64,000 nt of DNA from Sipunculus nudus. Taxonomy: Eukaryota > Annelida > Sipuncula > Golfingiida > Sipunculidae. The notes below the pieces were generated by a model. That model saw only the letters and a list, made by a program, of their open reading frames with translations. It searched no databases and had not been told where the DNA came from. Below are positions 43,848 through 55,204 of this stretch, piece by piece; positions within the stretch are counted from its first letter, which is position 1; the number at the start of each line of letters is the position of its first letter. Made by a program: the position numbers and the translations under genes. Where the stretch lies: assembly GCA_026874595.1 (NCBI GenBank), contig CM049314.1, positions 37,429,229 to 37,493,228 on the forward strand, read 5' to 3'.

Positions 43848-45502
43848 TCACTGGTTTCCTACAGGAACAGGGTTTGGGTTATCATATGTGATATGATATT
43901 CTAATTGGTTGTTGTTTGGATTATCTATATCTGTATTGGGTAATTCATTGGTAGTGGAGATAATAGGTTTTTCCCCTGAAATATCTGAATATTCCCTTCT
44001 TGAGAGTGCATCTGCATTTGAATTCAAACTCCCGACCTTGTACACAATTTTGTATTTATAATGTTGTAATTGGAGTGCCCATCTAGCAAGTCTTGCAGAG
44101 GTGTTTTTACAAGAGTCGAGATAGACTAGAGCCCTGTGGTCTGTAACAATGGTGAATGGGTTGTCATTAGACAAATACACATTGAAGTGTTTAATACCCT
44201 CAACCACAGCGACACATTCCTTGTCAGTTATTCCCCACTTCCTTTCATTAGTCCTTAGATTTCGTCCACCATATGCTATTACATGTTCTTTGTCCTGATC
44301 GTCTTTTTGACCAAGTATGTAACCAATGGCATAGTCTGAAGCGTCCATGTACAAAATGAATTCCTTGTCAAAATCAGGATAGGCTAACACAACTGGTTCA
44401 GTGGTCATTGCCTGTTTCAGCCTGTCAAATGCTGATTGGCAGGTGTCGTCCCATAAAAATGGTGTGTCCTTGTGCAGTAGTTTGGTCAAGGGATATGTTA
44501 TTTTAGAATAGTCCTTGACAAATTTCCCATAGTAATTGCATAGGCCAAGGAAACTCCGTACCTGTTTAACATTTTTAGGTTCTGGGAATTCTGAGACAGC
44601 TTGAGTTTTAGCATGATCCATTTCCACGCCTTTGGTCGAAATCATGTGACCCAAGAAGTTGACCCTTGGTGTCGCAAATCGACATTTTGATGGTTTTAGC
44701 TTTAGATTGGCCTGTCTGAGTCTAACAAATATTTGTGACAAATGGTCCATATGTTCAGTTCAATTTTGGCTGTAAACCAGGATGTCATCTACATAAATTA
44801 CAGCATTTTTAAATGTTAAACCATGTAAAATATGAGATAGAGCATTGGTGAAGCTCGATGGGCTATTGCGTAATCCGAAGGGCATAACGTTCCACGCGTA
44901 CGTTCCTTCGTGTGTTACGAACCCTGTTTTGTCTACTGAGTCAGGATGCATTGGAATTTGCCAAAATCCTGATGCCATATCTAATACAGAGAAAATTTTA
45001 GCCTTTGCCTGTCAAATGCTGTCAAAAACATCTTCAATCCTTGGTAAGGGGTGGCTAACAGGCTTAGTTACTGCATTTAACTTCCTGTAGTCAACAGCAA
45101 ATCTATAAGTTCCATTTTTCTTCGGTACTAACAGAGCGGGTGCTTGCCATAAAGAAGTACTGTGTTTGATAATACCAGCATCTAGCATTTCATTGACTTG
45201 TTTCTCCATTTCTGCCTTTTTAACTGGATTTACTCTGTAAGGTGCCAACCTGATCGGTGAGGCATCGCCAGTGTCTATTGAATGGGAAAATGTCTGGGTA
45301 CAGCCTAACTCTGACAGGTTTGTGGCAAAAACATCTCTATGTGAGCCTAAAAATATTTGTAACTGTTCAATTTCTGCTTCTGATAACTGAGAGTTTTCCC
45401 AATTAAAATCTAGAGATTTGGCTATGTCCTTATATTCTTGGTCTGTTAGTCTTTCCGTCTCTATTTGATTTACACTGATATCTGTCTGTCTATCTAGAAT
45501 GT
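43848..45502 (-). pseudogene. pol: Reverse transcriptase and RNase H, three TGA stops
   Basis: One continuous frame, interrupted by TGA codons at 45012-45014, 44760-44762 and 43848-43850, encodes RT and RNase H. Visible RT motifs are FAVDYRKLN, VLDMASGFWQIPM, MPFGLRNSPSSF and YVDD, then FLGLCNYYGKF; RNase H shows VTDHRAL and NADALSRR. The frame differs from that of the protease ORF, which stops at 45503, so a frameshift is required there, either programmed or mutational. The context VYSQN-stop-TEH suggests the second TGA replaces the usual Trp. Confidence 0.85.
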
Positions 45503-46306
45503 TTAAGTCTCTGAGTCTTCCTGAATAGGGTGAAATAAGGCCAATGGGTAGCCTCTTTGTAAACGTACAGGTTTATTGGAAGGATTGAGGACTCTCACGT
45601 TTGTCTTGCACCGATTTATGGTATTTACACTGAATGCGCCGGTTAAACCCTTTGATTTTGAGAGAGTTTTATTAGGTGTTACTTGACCAATAAGAGGGCT
45701 TGAACAAGGTGCTGGCATATACACAGGAAGGAGAATTTCTGACATGGGTGGACAGTTTACATTACATGCCAGCCGTAGCAAAGAACATTGGGCTGCTTGT
45801 TTATTTCCAGTTATGGGAATGGTATAGGCATTGTTCAGTAATGATAGTGAGCAATCAGAAAAATTCATGTTTGCCTGGTATTTCTTAAGGAAATCTATCC
45901 CTAAAATTAATGGCATGGTCATTCTTTCTAGAACAAAAAATTCATGGACTCCAGTAAAATTTCCCATACTGATCTCCAGTTCTATTATTCCTTTTACTCT
46001 TATTAATGAATTACCAATACCTCTCACGTAACTTGAGGGTGCTGGTCTTAAAGGAAGTTTATTTATTACTTCATGGGCCTGTACAATCTCTCCATTTATG
46101 AAAGATACCCCGGCACCTGTGTCTAATAGACATTGTATTTGCATGGAATTTACTGTGGCTGATACCCTACTATTTTGTTTTGGAGGTTTTACATTAGCTA
46201 AAACTCTAGGTAGGCTGTTGGATGATGCACATTGGTTGATATTTTTATGTTTCTTATTGTTACTGGAATTTTGAAAAGGAATGGACCTTACTCCAGATTC
46301 AGGCAC
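45503..46306 (-). CDS. pol: Aspartic protease (retropepsin)
   Basis: This 267-codon frame has the LLDTGAGVSFING active-site motif in its first third and a PLILGIDFL segment about 75 residues later, as in Ty3/gypsy proteases. It begins a few bases beyond the gag stop and ends TAA before RT. The C-terminal part (PPMSEILLPVY...) resembles the linker between protease and RT in other gypsy elements. Confidence 0.85.
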   Translation of the reverse strand: MPESGVRSIPFQNSSNNKKHKNINQCASSNSLPRVLANVKPPKQNSRVSATVNSMQIQCLLDTGAGVSFINGEIVQAHEVINKLPLRPAPSSYVRGIGNSLIRVKGIIELEISMGNFTGVHEFFVLERMTMPLILGIDFLKKYQANMNFSDCSLSLLNNAYTIPITGNKQAAQCSLLRLACNVNCPPMSEILLPVYMPAPCSSPLIGQVTPNKTLSKSKGLTGAFSVNTINRCKTNVRVLNPSNKPVRLQRGYPLALFHPIQEDSET

Positions 46307-46312
46307 GTGTTC

Positions 46313-47281
46313 CTATTGTCTACCATTATTGAAGGGTCTATTTGGCGTCATACCATTTCTGGCCCTTCTACAGACTCTTGCTAAATGTCCCATTTTCCCA
46401 CAAAAGTAACATTGACTATTTAAATGTAGGCAGTCCTTACTCAGGTGTGTTCTACCACACCGGTAACATGGTGATACATTCATTTTACCTGGGCGGATGA
46501 AGGTGGTTGGTCCTTGTGTTGGTGGTCTGTATCTCTGGTGTTGACTTATAGTCGTTCTGGTCGTTGGTCCGTGGAAGTTGTTTCTAGGCGTCTTGTGGCG
46601 ATTTTCCGTGGTTGGAGCTGGTAGCCACTGTTTGTTGTCACTTGATAGCTTGTCCAGGACGGTGTGGCAGATCTTATCATTTAGCTCATCCACACTGAGC
46701 TGTAGACTCTGTACTGGCGGTGGGCTGAACGTGGCCGCTAACCTCGCATATTTTACTAGCTGCTGTAAATTCTCAGGTTCCTTGCCTTCAACAAACTGTT
46801 GCATAGACGCTGGTAGACCCATTTTGATGGCGTCACATAAGTCCTGTTCGCTCTTGTCAAGGTTTTGACCCATACCGCGTATGTCATCAACGAACTGATC
46901 AACAGTTTCCCCGGGTCTTAATTTACGTTCCTGGAATTCTCTTATGCGTAGTAATCTTAATCCTTCTTCGTTGTTAAAGCGTTTTAAGAAGGCTTCTGTA
47001 AGGAGGTCAAAAGAGTCTTTTACAGCTTGTGTTAAGGTGTTATACCACACATCCGCTGCACTGTCATGTTGCAGCATAATCGGGAATACTGAAGCTCTCT
47101 TGTCAGGCGAGCTTGACGTTTCTTTTACGGGAAGCCACCCAGCAAGTTTGGCAACACAGTTAAACCTGTCCAGCCAGCGCTTAGCATTTTCCGTTCCTGT
47201 ATATTTAGGAAGGGCCTTTTCTCCTATCTGTTCTATTGTACATATGTTGTTGATATTGTCTGTTATTGTTATTTCTTCCAT
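46313..47281 (-). CDS. gag: Gag polyprotein
   Basis: An intact 322-residue Gag starts MEEITITDN. The capsid-type region includes DVWYNTL, FLKRFNNEEG and the RKLRPGETVDQFVDDI motif of retrotransposon gag domains. Two zinc knuckles near the C-terminus are CYRCGRTHLSKDC, one residue short of the C-x2-C-x4-H-x4-C rule, and CYFCGKMGHLARVC, which fits. It forms the particle and binds RNA. It is 59 bases from the primer-binding site, which leaves a very short leader. Confidence 0.9.
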   Translation of the reverse strand: MEEITITDNINNICTIEQIGEKALPKYTGTENAKRWLDRFNCVAKLAGWLPVKETSSSPDKRASVFPIMLQHDSAADVWYNTLTQAVKDSFDLLTEAFLKRFNNEEGLRLLRIREFQERKLRPGETVDQFVDDIRGMGQNLDKSEQDLCDAIKMGLPASMQQFVEGKEPENLQQLVKYARLAATFSPPPVQSLQLSVDELNDKICHTVLDKLSSDNKQWLPAPTTENRHKTPRNNFHGPTTRTTISQHQRYRPPTQGPTTFIRPGKMNVSPCYRCGRTHLSKDCLHLNSQCYFCGKMGHLARVCRRARNGMTPNRPFNNGRQ

Positions 47282-47339
47282 TTTCTGTTATTGTTAAATT
47301 TTCACTAGCCACTTTTAAGTGTTCAAATTTTGAAAAATG

Positions 47340-47357
47340 TACCCGGATTCTCCACCA
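47340..47357 (-). other. Primer-binding site
   Basis: TGGTGGAGAATCCGGGTA on the minus strand begins two bases after the 5' LTR end. It resembles the complement of a tRNA-Ala 3' end. The identical sequence is at 22113-22130. Confidence 0.7.
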
Positions 47358-47359
47358 AT

Positions 47360-48548
47360 TGTTATAAGGCTGGGGGGGGGGGATGACCCGGATATAACAA
47401 GGGATAGATTGTAAATCAAGTCTCTTTATTCTGAATCTTCGGCATAGTGATTATTCACATAATTATCCTTGGTGATCACATTAGTATATAATAATTTGAC
47501 ATTCGACTTCACACGGTATTGATATTTCACATAGCAGTACTCTTCTTTATAATTCTTAATGCTTCCAGTCAGTCTGTTCTTCTAATATACTATAGTTTTT
47601 GTTACATAATGTACATCACTTCACGATAGTCACTTAATACACACAGATCGTATCAGTGTCTCTTGCTAATACAGCTTGAGATACAATAGTTACCTCCTGT
47701 TGTTACAGATAGTGACAGCACCAAGAACTGAACGATCAGCCGGGAGACCCGATGACCACTGCTTGATTTCATCTATTACCATCTTCTTATTCGTTCATTC
47801 GCTGACTGCTGCTGACTGACTTATCTATCCCTGACTACCTATATATATCTTTACATGGGTCTCTCTGCCCAGACTTGTATATAATAAACTTGTATATATT
47901 CCATTTATTGTTGTTCATTTTACTTTCAAATCTGGGATTTGTACTAGGTGCTCCCTTATGTAACAAAGCTGAACTGTTGATGCCTGTTGTATGAGAGTTG
48001 TTGCTGACGTAGTGGCTAGATCTGGTGAATGTTCTTTTATGACTTAATTGTGACCGTATGTCTGGATTATGTAAATTGTGTTGAGATAATGTATGCAAGA
48101 GTTGTCTGTTCCTTTCACTGCATGTGTGTCCGCCGAGACTTTATGAGTTTATTACTGTATGGTCAGTGCTATTAATTGTGACATGTACCAACAAGTCTGT
48201 CTATGAACTTCTGCCTTCTCTCTATCTGGCTTAAACGAATATATACTATCCGTGCCTTCTGTGTCTTTTATGTTAACTACATCCTTGTTCTCTTTCTTTC
48301 TAAGATATAAGACATTTATATTACTTAATAGTAATTATTACATTCATAACTGGTTCACCCTAAATGTTTCTAGATATCTTGGCATTCAATCTTTTTTTAA
48401 CAGTATATCTGTGACTATTCTAAATGAACCTCAATTTACACTACTATTTACTATACATTCCATTATAAACAACAATGAATACCTACACCTTTCAATAATT
48501 ATCTTCATTATAAAAAATAAGATAAACATAAGTTCTCTACTCATATCA
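47360..48548 (-). mobile_element. 5' LTR of full element
   Basis: It is nearly identical to 34266-35448; differences include a longer G-run and single-base changes. AATAAA is at 47425-47430 and the TATATATAGG promoter element at about 47840-47848. The base after the LTR begins older env-flank sequence. Confidence 0.85.
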
Positions 48549-49474
48549 GTAGTACCATAACCTTGAAACATCAATACAACATAACATTGGCATGTAAATA
48601 CAACATGAAACATTTACAATACATATATACAATATTATTATCATCAATAACCTAGGAGACCAAGGCTCATTTTCCCTGGGTGACTCTCCTGTAAGTCCTA
48701 AACAGGATAACACGTATCGTTTGTACCTGCATCACTAGTCGGGGGAGCAGATGCCTGAATCTGGGGCATTGTTGTCTTATTCTCATGATCAGTGGTTAAG
48801 TATTTATTTAACTTATCCGTGGACTTGCAATCTTTGGTGTAAATAAATCCATTGTGCATTATGACAAGTCTAGCCTCATAGAGTGTTTCCTTAATTATCT
48901 GGCTAAGTCGGAAAGCAGTCCATGGACTTAATGTGACTGATACTGGAAGGGATATAAGACCTTGTTTCTCTCTGGTCCCAATAAAGGACGGATTATCTAG
49001 GTGAATTTGAAGTTTCCCCCATAAAAGATGCCGTTTGATCTTTAAGGATTGAATGGCTGGGTAAAGGTCAAGAGTGTAGTGGATAGGACAAAGGGGTAAT
49101 CTAACCATAGAAATATAACTACAGGTATAGCCATTACTAACTAGTAACATTACTGTGGTTGACCCTTTTCTGTTTTGTTTACATAGTGTTGATATAATCA
49201 CAACAAGGCACGTTGTAGCCACTATTATAAAAACACAAATGCTCAAGTATTCATGTATAACACAAGGCACAATATTTGTGTCTGGGGTGCTGGTGGGATT
49301 GGTCAAGTACACAGATGTCCATACCAATTTAAAAGCTGTAGCTCGAGGAGCTGAGTGCAATAATGTGAGGGCTAGGGTGATTTGTTTGAGTCGTATCAAC
49401 AGTACACAAGATAAGAGGAAGCTGGCTGTCGCTAGAGCCCAGAAAACGTACCTAGTATAGATTTAATGAAGGAC
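48549..49474 (-). pseudogene. env: Second env copy, 3' part
   Basis: The frame 48698-49399 encodes the end of env from the membrane region (IRLKQITLALTLL) through a second membrane segment (YLSICVFIIVATTCLVV), the CPIHY site that is disrupted in the full element, and the C-terminal tail to NDTCYPV. A frameshift lies near 49455. The 5' part continues at 55198 beyond a hAT and a TIR element. Confidence 0.8.
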
Positions 49475-50043
49475 CAGGGTCGTATGCTCTGGGGGGGCAG
49501 GGGGGGGGGCAGCTGCCCCCCAGGAACTTCAGACAAAAAAAAAAATAATAAATGGTGCAATTAATAAAAATAACCCATACATTTCACTTTCTGCCTTATA
49601 GTTTGATGCATATCTCTTGTTTATGACTAAATTAATTACCTTGTAGTGGCTGGGGGGGGGGGGCACCTTGATTTAATCATTGTAAGTAACAACATCACAC
49701 TGATATCAGGGAGGGTAGGTCATTTTATGCCTGTAAACAAAACAAGGTCCAGGCCCTGGCAAGACTTCAGCCTACCCTGGCATTATGCAGGGGTGAGCCT
49801 GAGCTAACAACTCTAGGGTGTGATTGTCATGCGGGTTGCCTGTTTATCTACCCTCCCATCTGGTACAGAGATGCCCCCTATGCACACCCTCAGCAAGTAT
49901 GACCTGGCTCTGGGCTGGACAAGTACTGAAGTCCAGTGTCATATTACAATCACAGAGCACAGAACCTCATGTGTAGCAGCCACACATAGGGTCAGCAACA
50001 GCACTGATACAAAGCTAATGCATGAAGCCGTGACCAAAGAGAA

Positions 50044-50101
50044 TGTCTGCCAACAAAAAATGCAAAATATCCGACTTTTTTAGGACAAGCATTCTACTGA
50101 T
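50044..50101 (+). other. Candidate first exon of the hAT transposase
   Basis: MSANKKCKISDFF, a PIP-box-like N-terminus seen in ZMYM1-like proteins, runs to AACAG|GTAAGT, a consensus donor at 50102. A matching acceptor TTTAACAG lies at 50332-50339. The phases do not join cleanly, so an exon-1 frameshift or another start is possible. Confidence 0.4.
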
Positions 50102-50391
50102 GCCACTCTGCCTCAGAACAGGTAAGTTACACATTTTACCTTGCAAAAAGTTTTTAAATTGAATTATCTAAAATAATCATTTGGGGCACGATTTAGGGTA
50201 GTGCTTTCAAAACTTTTTTTTGTCACCCTGATAAGGGGGGGGGGGGCGGTAAACATCACAATTTATTTTCACTGGTATTAGAGTTGACAACTACACAAGT
50301 ATAATGTACTGCTACTATATGTGTGTATAATATTTAACAGACACCTCTAGTAGATAATTCAGACGTAGACCTCCGTCATGTGGAGAGTTCC

Positions 50392-51081
50392 ATGATTGTT
50401 GATAATTCAGCAAGTGAACCAGTAGCCACATATAGTAACTCTATCTCTGAAGGTCATCCAGCTGATACGATCACACACCAGTATGACCCAGCAGATTTCA
50501 AACTGCAGCATCGATCAGATGAGGATTACATGAGAAAATTTCTCTCAGATGAAGCAAAGTTTGAGCCATCAAATGATTTCATCTTTCCAGTAAGGCAGCG
50601 GAGAAAGTATAACACTTCATGGGAAGCTAGTAGGCCTTGGCTACGGTACAGTGTGAAAAATGACAGTGCGTACTGTTCATACTGCTTGTGCTTTGGTAGT
50701 GCTTTTGACCAGTCAGCTTTCACCACTCAAGGTTTCAAGAACTGGAAAAAAGCTGTTGGGAAGAAAGACAGCTACTTGGATCAACATGGAGGCTGTGCTG
50801 ATCACTTGGCTTCCAGCCAGAGAGTCCTGAATTTCCAACACATCAACAAAAATGCAGGGGAAGATATTTGTTCGAAGTTGAACAAACAAGAGGGTGAAGC
50901 ACAAGCAAGAACCAAGAAAGGGATCATCTCAATCATTGATGTGTTGTTAACATTGGGCCAGCGTGGCATAGTCTTTCACGGAAACTGGCAAAAAGACAAG
51001 AAAGAAGAAGATGGCAATTTCAACTACTTCATCAAATGGAAGTCAAAATATGACACCGATCTTTTAGACCACTTTACATAG
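50392..51081 (+). pseudogene. hAT transposase, N-terminal part
   Basis: It contains a TTF-type zinc-finger region (SWEASRPWLRYS, AYCSYCLCFG, GFKNWKKA, H near the end) and the start of the DUF4371-like region. It ends with TAG at 51079-51081. One base further on, the next frame continues the same protein, so a single-base frameshift plus stop separates the two parts. Confidence 0.75.
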
Positions 51082-51082
51082 T

Positions 51083-52780
51083 AGCAAAGCAGGGAAGAAC
51101 ACATCACCTAGAATACAAAATGAAATGATAAACATTTGTGAGGAAGAGATAAGAGAGAATATTGTTAAAGCAGTACCACAATACTGGTCAGTGATGGCCG
51201 ATGAGAGACAAGACAGTTCAACAAGTGAGCAAATAAGTGTATGCATTAGGTTTGTTCTTGACAATGAAGTCCGTGAAGAATTCTTGGGATTTATAGAGAC
51301 TGAGAAAATGGATTCTGAAACAATTTCTACCAAGCTTGTTTCTACCCTTAAGAAATGGAATTTAAACCTAGACAATCTTGTAGGACAAGGCTATGTTGGC
51401 GCTGCGGTGATGAGTTCCGGCAAGAATGGAGTACAGGCAAAAATCCAGCAGCAGTACCCCAATGCCATGTATGTTCACTGTAGGTCTCATGTACTTGCAC
51501 TTGCTCTTGCTGCAGGATGCCGAAACGTTCCAGAAATTCGGAATCTCTTTGACAAGGTGGAAAAACTTACGTGGTTTCTTAGTGGCAGTGCTAAGCGAAA
51601 GGGTATCTTTGTAAGGGTGGACAATCGTGTAAAAAAACAAGAGAAATCATATAAGGAACCGGTTCAAGGTGCAGCAGATAAGGAACCTGTTCAGAATGAT
51701 GAATACCAGAATGAATTGCTGCCCAATGAAGATGAAGAACAGGATGAGATTGATGCTGCAAGGAAAGCAATAGAGCAAGCATCAAATCGAAATGCTGTAC
51801 CTGAATTTTGCTCAACGAGGTGGACAGCCAGGGTGTTCACTCCCTCAGCACTAATTGCAAAATACCAGTCTGTAATTGAGGCATTGGAGATCATAGAGGC
51901 TGAAAGCTGTGGAGATGCTAGGAAGGATGCTGACTCCTATGTCAGAATGCTAACTGATGGACACTTCATAGTATGCCTGGTTGTATCGCAGTTTGTGCTG
52001 AGTTTCTGTTCTTCTGTTACGGTGACACTGCAGGCTGTGAAGTGCGATCTTGCCAAAGCCTACAATGATGTCAGATTGTCAAGGGATGCTGTTCAAAGTG
52101 TAAGGACAGATGATTCATGGAAGAAAGTATGGGACCGCATTGATACAATTGCTGAATCTGTTGGAATCACAGTTGTAGAGCCACGTACAACTGGAACACA
52201 AAGATATCACCCGAATGCTAGTTCAGACAACAAATCTCAGAGTGCACAAGACTATTATAAGATTGTGTTTTACCCCTTTATTGACCATGTGGTGTCAGAA
52301 CTTGATACTAGATTTGAGGTAAAGCACACTGGGCTAATCACAGCTGACTTCCTTGTTCCAAGGAATCTTGGAAAACTGGAAGAACACCATCTGGCTGATG
52401 TAAAGGAATACTTCGGCAAGTTTCTACAGAAGCATGAAGACCTGGATGTTGAGGTAACCAAATGGCAGATGATGTTCAGGGACGAACCCTTGGAAACCCG
52501 ACCCAAGGATATCTCCGAGGCCCTTGCAGTTTGCGACATTGACTATTTTCCTGCACTTCGCCGGATTTTTACAATATTCCTCACCACACCTGTGGGGAGT
52601 GTTTCTTGTGAAAGATCATTCTCTGCCTTGAGGCGCCTGAAGCTGTGGACCCGTGCCAGTATGGCTGAAGATCGCCTTAGTGGGCTGGCCTTGTTGCTGG
52701 TTCACAGAGGCACGGACAAGATTCCCTCGCCTGAAGTGATATATTCAAGAAAAGCAAACTGGCGTGTATTCTTAAAGTAG
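51083..52780 (+). pseudogene. hAT transposase, catalytic and dimerisation part
   Basis: From KNTSPRIQNEM it continues through VMADERQDSS (first catalytic Asp region), GQGYVGAAVMSS (second), a CRSHVLALA block and an insertion rich in Asp/Glu. It ends with the hATC dimerisation domain (ALRRIFTIFLTTPVGSVSCE, SFSALRRLK). The frame is open for 566 codons. It acts in the nucleus to excise and insert the element; the upstream frameshift makes this copy probably inactive. Confidence 0.8.
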
Positions 52781-53115
52781 AAAGCCTATTGATAAATATG
52801 TGAGTTTTGAATCAAATATTTATTTAACGATAGGCCCCTATATAGATATTGCAGGCGATGTTTTTTTTAAAATCTCAGTTGAAGTCATCTGTTTGTATTT
52901 TGGGTTTATGCATGTATTGTAATGCCAAAATGAAATGTGAAATGGGTTAAAGTGTCAAGATGTTACCTTTAAAACAGTATTGTTTATAGGTCTCAAGTAT
53001 CAGAAAATGTACTCTTTTATACCTTGATTTAAAAAAAATTTCCACACCGTCGGCCAGGGCTTTGCACTGGTTAGTGCCCCCCCCAGACATTTTGTTCAGC
53101 GTACGGCCCTGGGAC

Positions 53116-55204
53116 CATAGGGGATTCTTAATATTCCTCATGAATAATTAATCAGCTAGCGAAAGCGAGGCTAACTGGGTATAACAGGGAGCACGTGCTC
53201 ACTCACGATGGCTATGTATAGCAACACAGACCTGTCAGTTGTTCCATTTATCCACTTCAAATTTGTGGATGCTTACAAATTTTGTTAAAAGCATCAGGAA
53301 AGAAGTATAAATCCAAAGGAATCTGCTGCTATGAGCACAATGTGAACCCGACTTGTAAGGAAGGTACTTTCCAGTGACTCTTAACGTAATAAAGTTAAAG
53401 ACCCTTGGGCTCACATCTACTTGGCTCTACGGTCTATGATAGCTATGAATTAAACCACAGGATGCCAATAATTGCCCGAGGTCAATTAAAATATCAAGAT
53501 ATACAAGTGTCAGGCACAGGTGCTGACTGATACACATTCCAGACGGCACAGAATGAGTTGGTCTGTGCATCGTTCCTCTGATTGTGTACATTAATACTAA
53601 GTTTCTTGTTTCATGTACAGTAGGCATCGAGAGACACACACACCAAAACACTTTCGGCAGTACGCTGCTTATACTGCCATTATGAAGTCATTAACTTAAT
53701 AAAGACTAATAAAGCATAAATTAGACATGTCTGCTTCTGTGATTGTTAAAAGTTTTCTGAAATGAAATTATGAAATGTTTTCTATTCACAAGCCTTTTAA
53801 AAATACAGATGTAGGTATGCTGTATCTGGCACCAATAGAAATACACTATTTTTAGTGGCATAACCAACACATATAGCTGTCAAGTGAAACACTATGTCAC
53901 AGGTCATTTAAAAAAAATATATCGCTCCTCATTAGATAGCGATATGATGAATTCCTGGGCATGGCAAGGATTATATTAGTGCATGGGCAGAAGCAGAATT
54001 TTATAAATGACACCTTTTTCCCGCAAGACTTTACATAATTTGAGAAAAAAAAATATAAAAATATGTAAGGTATGAATTATGGATTAATATTTTCATTTTA
54101 ATTAATGCTCAACACTTCACCAGCTCCACACATTTTAACTCAGGTTAGTTCCTTCAAAAATTCTTTATAAATCGAATATGAAAAGTAATGTGTCATATAC
54201 TAAAACTTCATATTTGTTGTGAATGAAGAGTTAAAATATACTGACGGCGTGTCCTACAGCTGTGTGACATAAACTGCATTGACAAACAATGGAAACGGTG
54301 ACACAAAAATTGCACGAGTTCAATATTCTTTAAACTGCAGTGGGTCTAGGCTGGTCATGTGGGGATATATCTATAATTGTTTCGCAATCATGTAACTTAA
54401 GGGCCTTAAAGCTATCCACAGATGCCAGAAGTAACAATGAGATAAAATGATGACATTAAGTTTTGGTAATGTAAAATGTAAGCCCCTTCAACCAATTGAG
54501 ACATACCAATGTATCTATTATCTATAAACCAGTAAGGGGATCAATGCTTTGCTGGTAAAAACTATATGCAGATCTTTTCTAAATGTCACCATCAAGTTAA
54601 ATATGTTGGTAGTCTTCTGTCAGTATTTATTTATGTTATTTATTTATTTTAATAAAGTACAATTAATTGCATGTGTATGGACACAGATTTTGTGAAACAG
54701 CACAGTATTGTAAAATATCTTGACAGGTACATAATAAAGGTAAGGCAAAACCAAATGAGGGCATGGACTATGTAAAAATGATATTTTAATATGTGCCTTT
54801 ATAAATTGATACAGAACATTAAAAATCATTGTTCTAAAATGGTTGTTCATTTACTTAATTATGTGAACAAATATAACAAACAGCAGACCAAACCAGGAAC
54901 ATATGAACACACAATCACAAAGAGTCCCTCGTCCAGATGTATGAATTAATTAGTAATTTCCACTGTTTCTTCCTACCTGCATCACTTATGAAAACTAATG
55001 AAAAATCAAATCTGATGTCCAATTAGTAAATGAGTAGCATGAAGGAACAGAAAAGGCTGTGACACGACCTGCCATGCTGAGCTTAACTGTATCAGCACGT
55101 GTGTTACTGCTGTGACAAGTGAGCACATGTCTTTGTTATTCCCCACTGGCCTCGCTTTGGCCTCTGGTATGTATGGCATGCATAGAACTTAAGAGTCCCC
55201 TATG
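53116..55204. mobile_element. Non-coding TIR element
   Basis: CATAGGGGATTCTTAA at the left and the complement of CATAGGGGACTCTTAA at the right open imperfect inverted repeats of about 90 bp that share AAAGCGAGGC and GTGCTCACT. No gene is visible in its 2.1 kb. It sits directly beside the hAT, and together they split env, so one inserted next to or into the edge of the other. Confidence 0.7.

Larger units (their letters stand above)
34266..48548 (-). mobile_element. Ty3/gypsy env-bearing chromodomain retroelement
   Basis: This 14.3-kb element, of which 2.66 kb is a nested transposon, has two LTRs of 1183 and 1189 bp that differ by only a handful of bases. It has a primer-binding site at 47340-47357 and, reading on the minus strand, gag, protease, RT/RNase H, integrase with chromodomain, and env. 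A CRP gene lies on the opposite strand between env and the 3' LTR. Near-identical LTRs mean recent insertion or conversion. No 4-6 bp target duplication is visible (GATAT at left, GTAGT at right). Pol has three TGA stops, so this copy is unlikely to move by itself. Confidence 0.9.
49475..53111 (+). mobile_element. hAT transposon, ZMYM1-like
   Basis: Its ends, CAGGGTCGTATGCT at left and the complement of CAGGGCCGTACGCT at right, form hAT-type inverted repeats. GGAC flanks both sides flush, shorter than the usual 8-bp hAT duplication. A GGGCAGCTGCCC palindrome lies near 49507. A transposase with TTF-type N-terminus and hAT dimerisation domain is inside but has one frameshift. Confidence 0.8.

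Noticed and set aside
43848-45014. TGA read as an amino acid (variant code)
   Set aside because: The elements here end other frames normally, and TAA, TAG and TGA all occur as genuine ends and lesions. Mutation of one copy is simpler.
50526-51894. Minus-strand frames over the hAT transposase
   Set aside because: They are shadows of the plus-strand transposase, which has recognisable domains.
53116-55204. Host gene in the region right of the hAT
   Set aside because: Only short frames are present, and the inverted repeats at both ends show that it is a non-coding mobile element.
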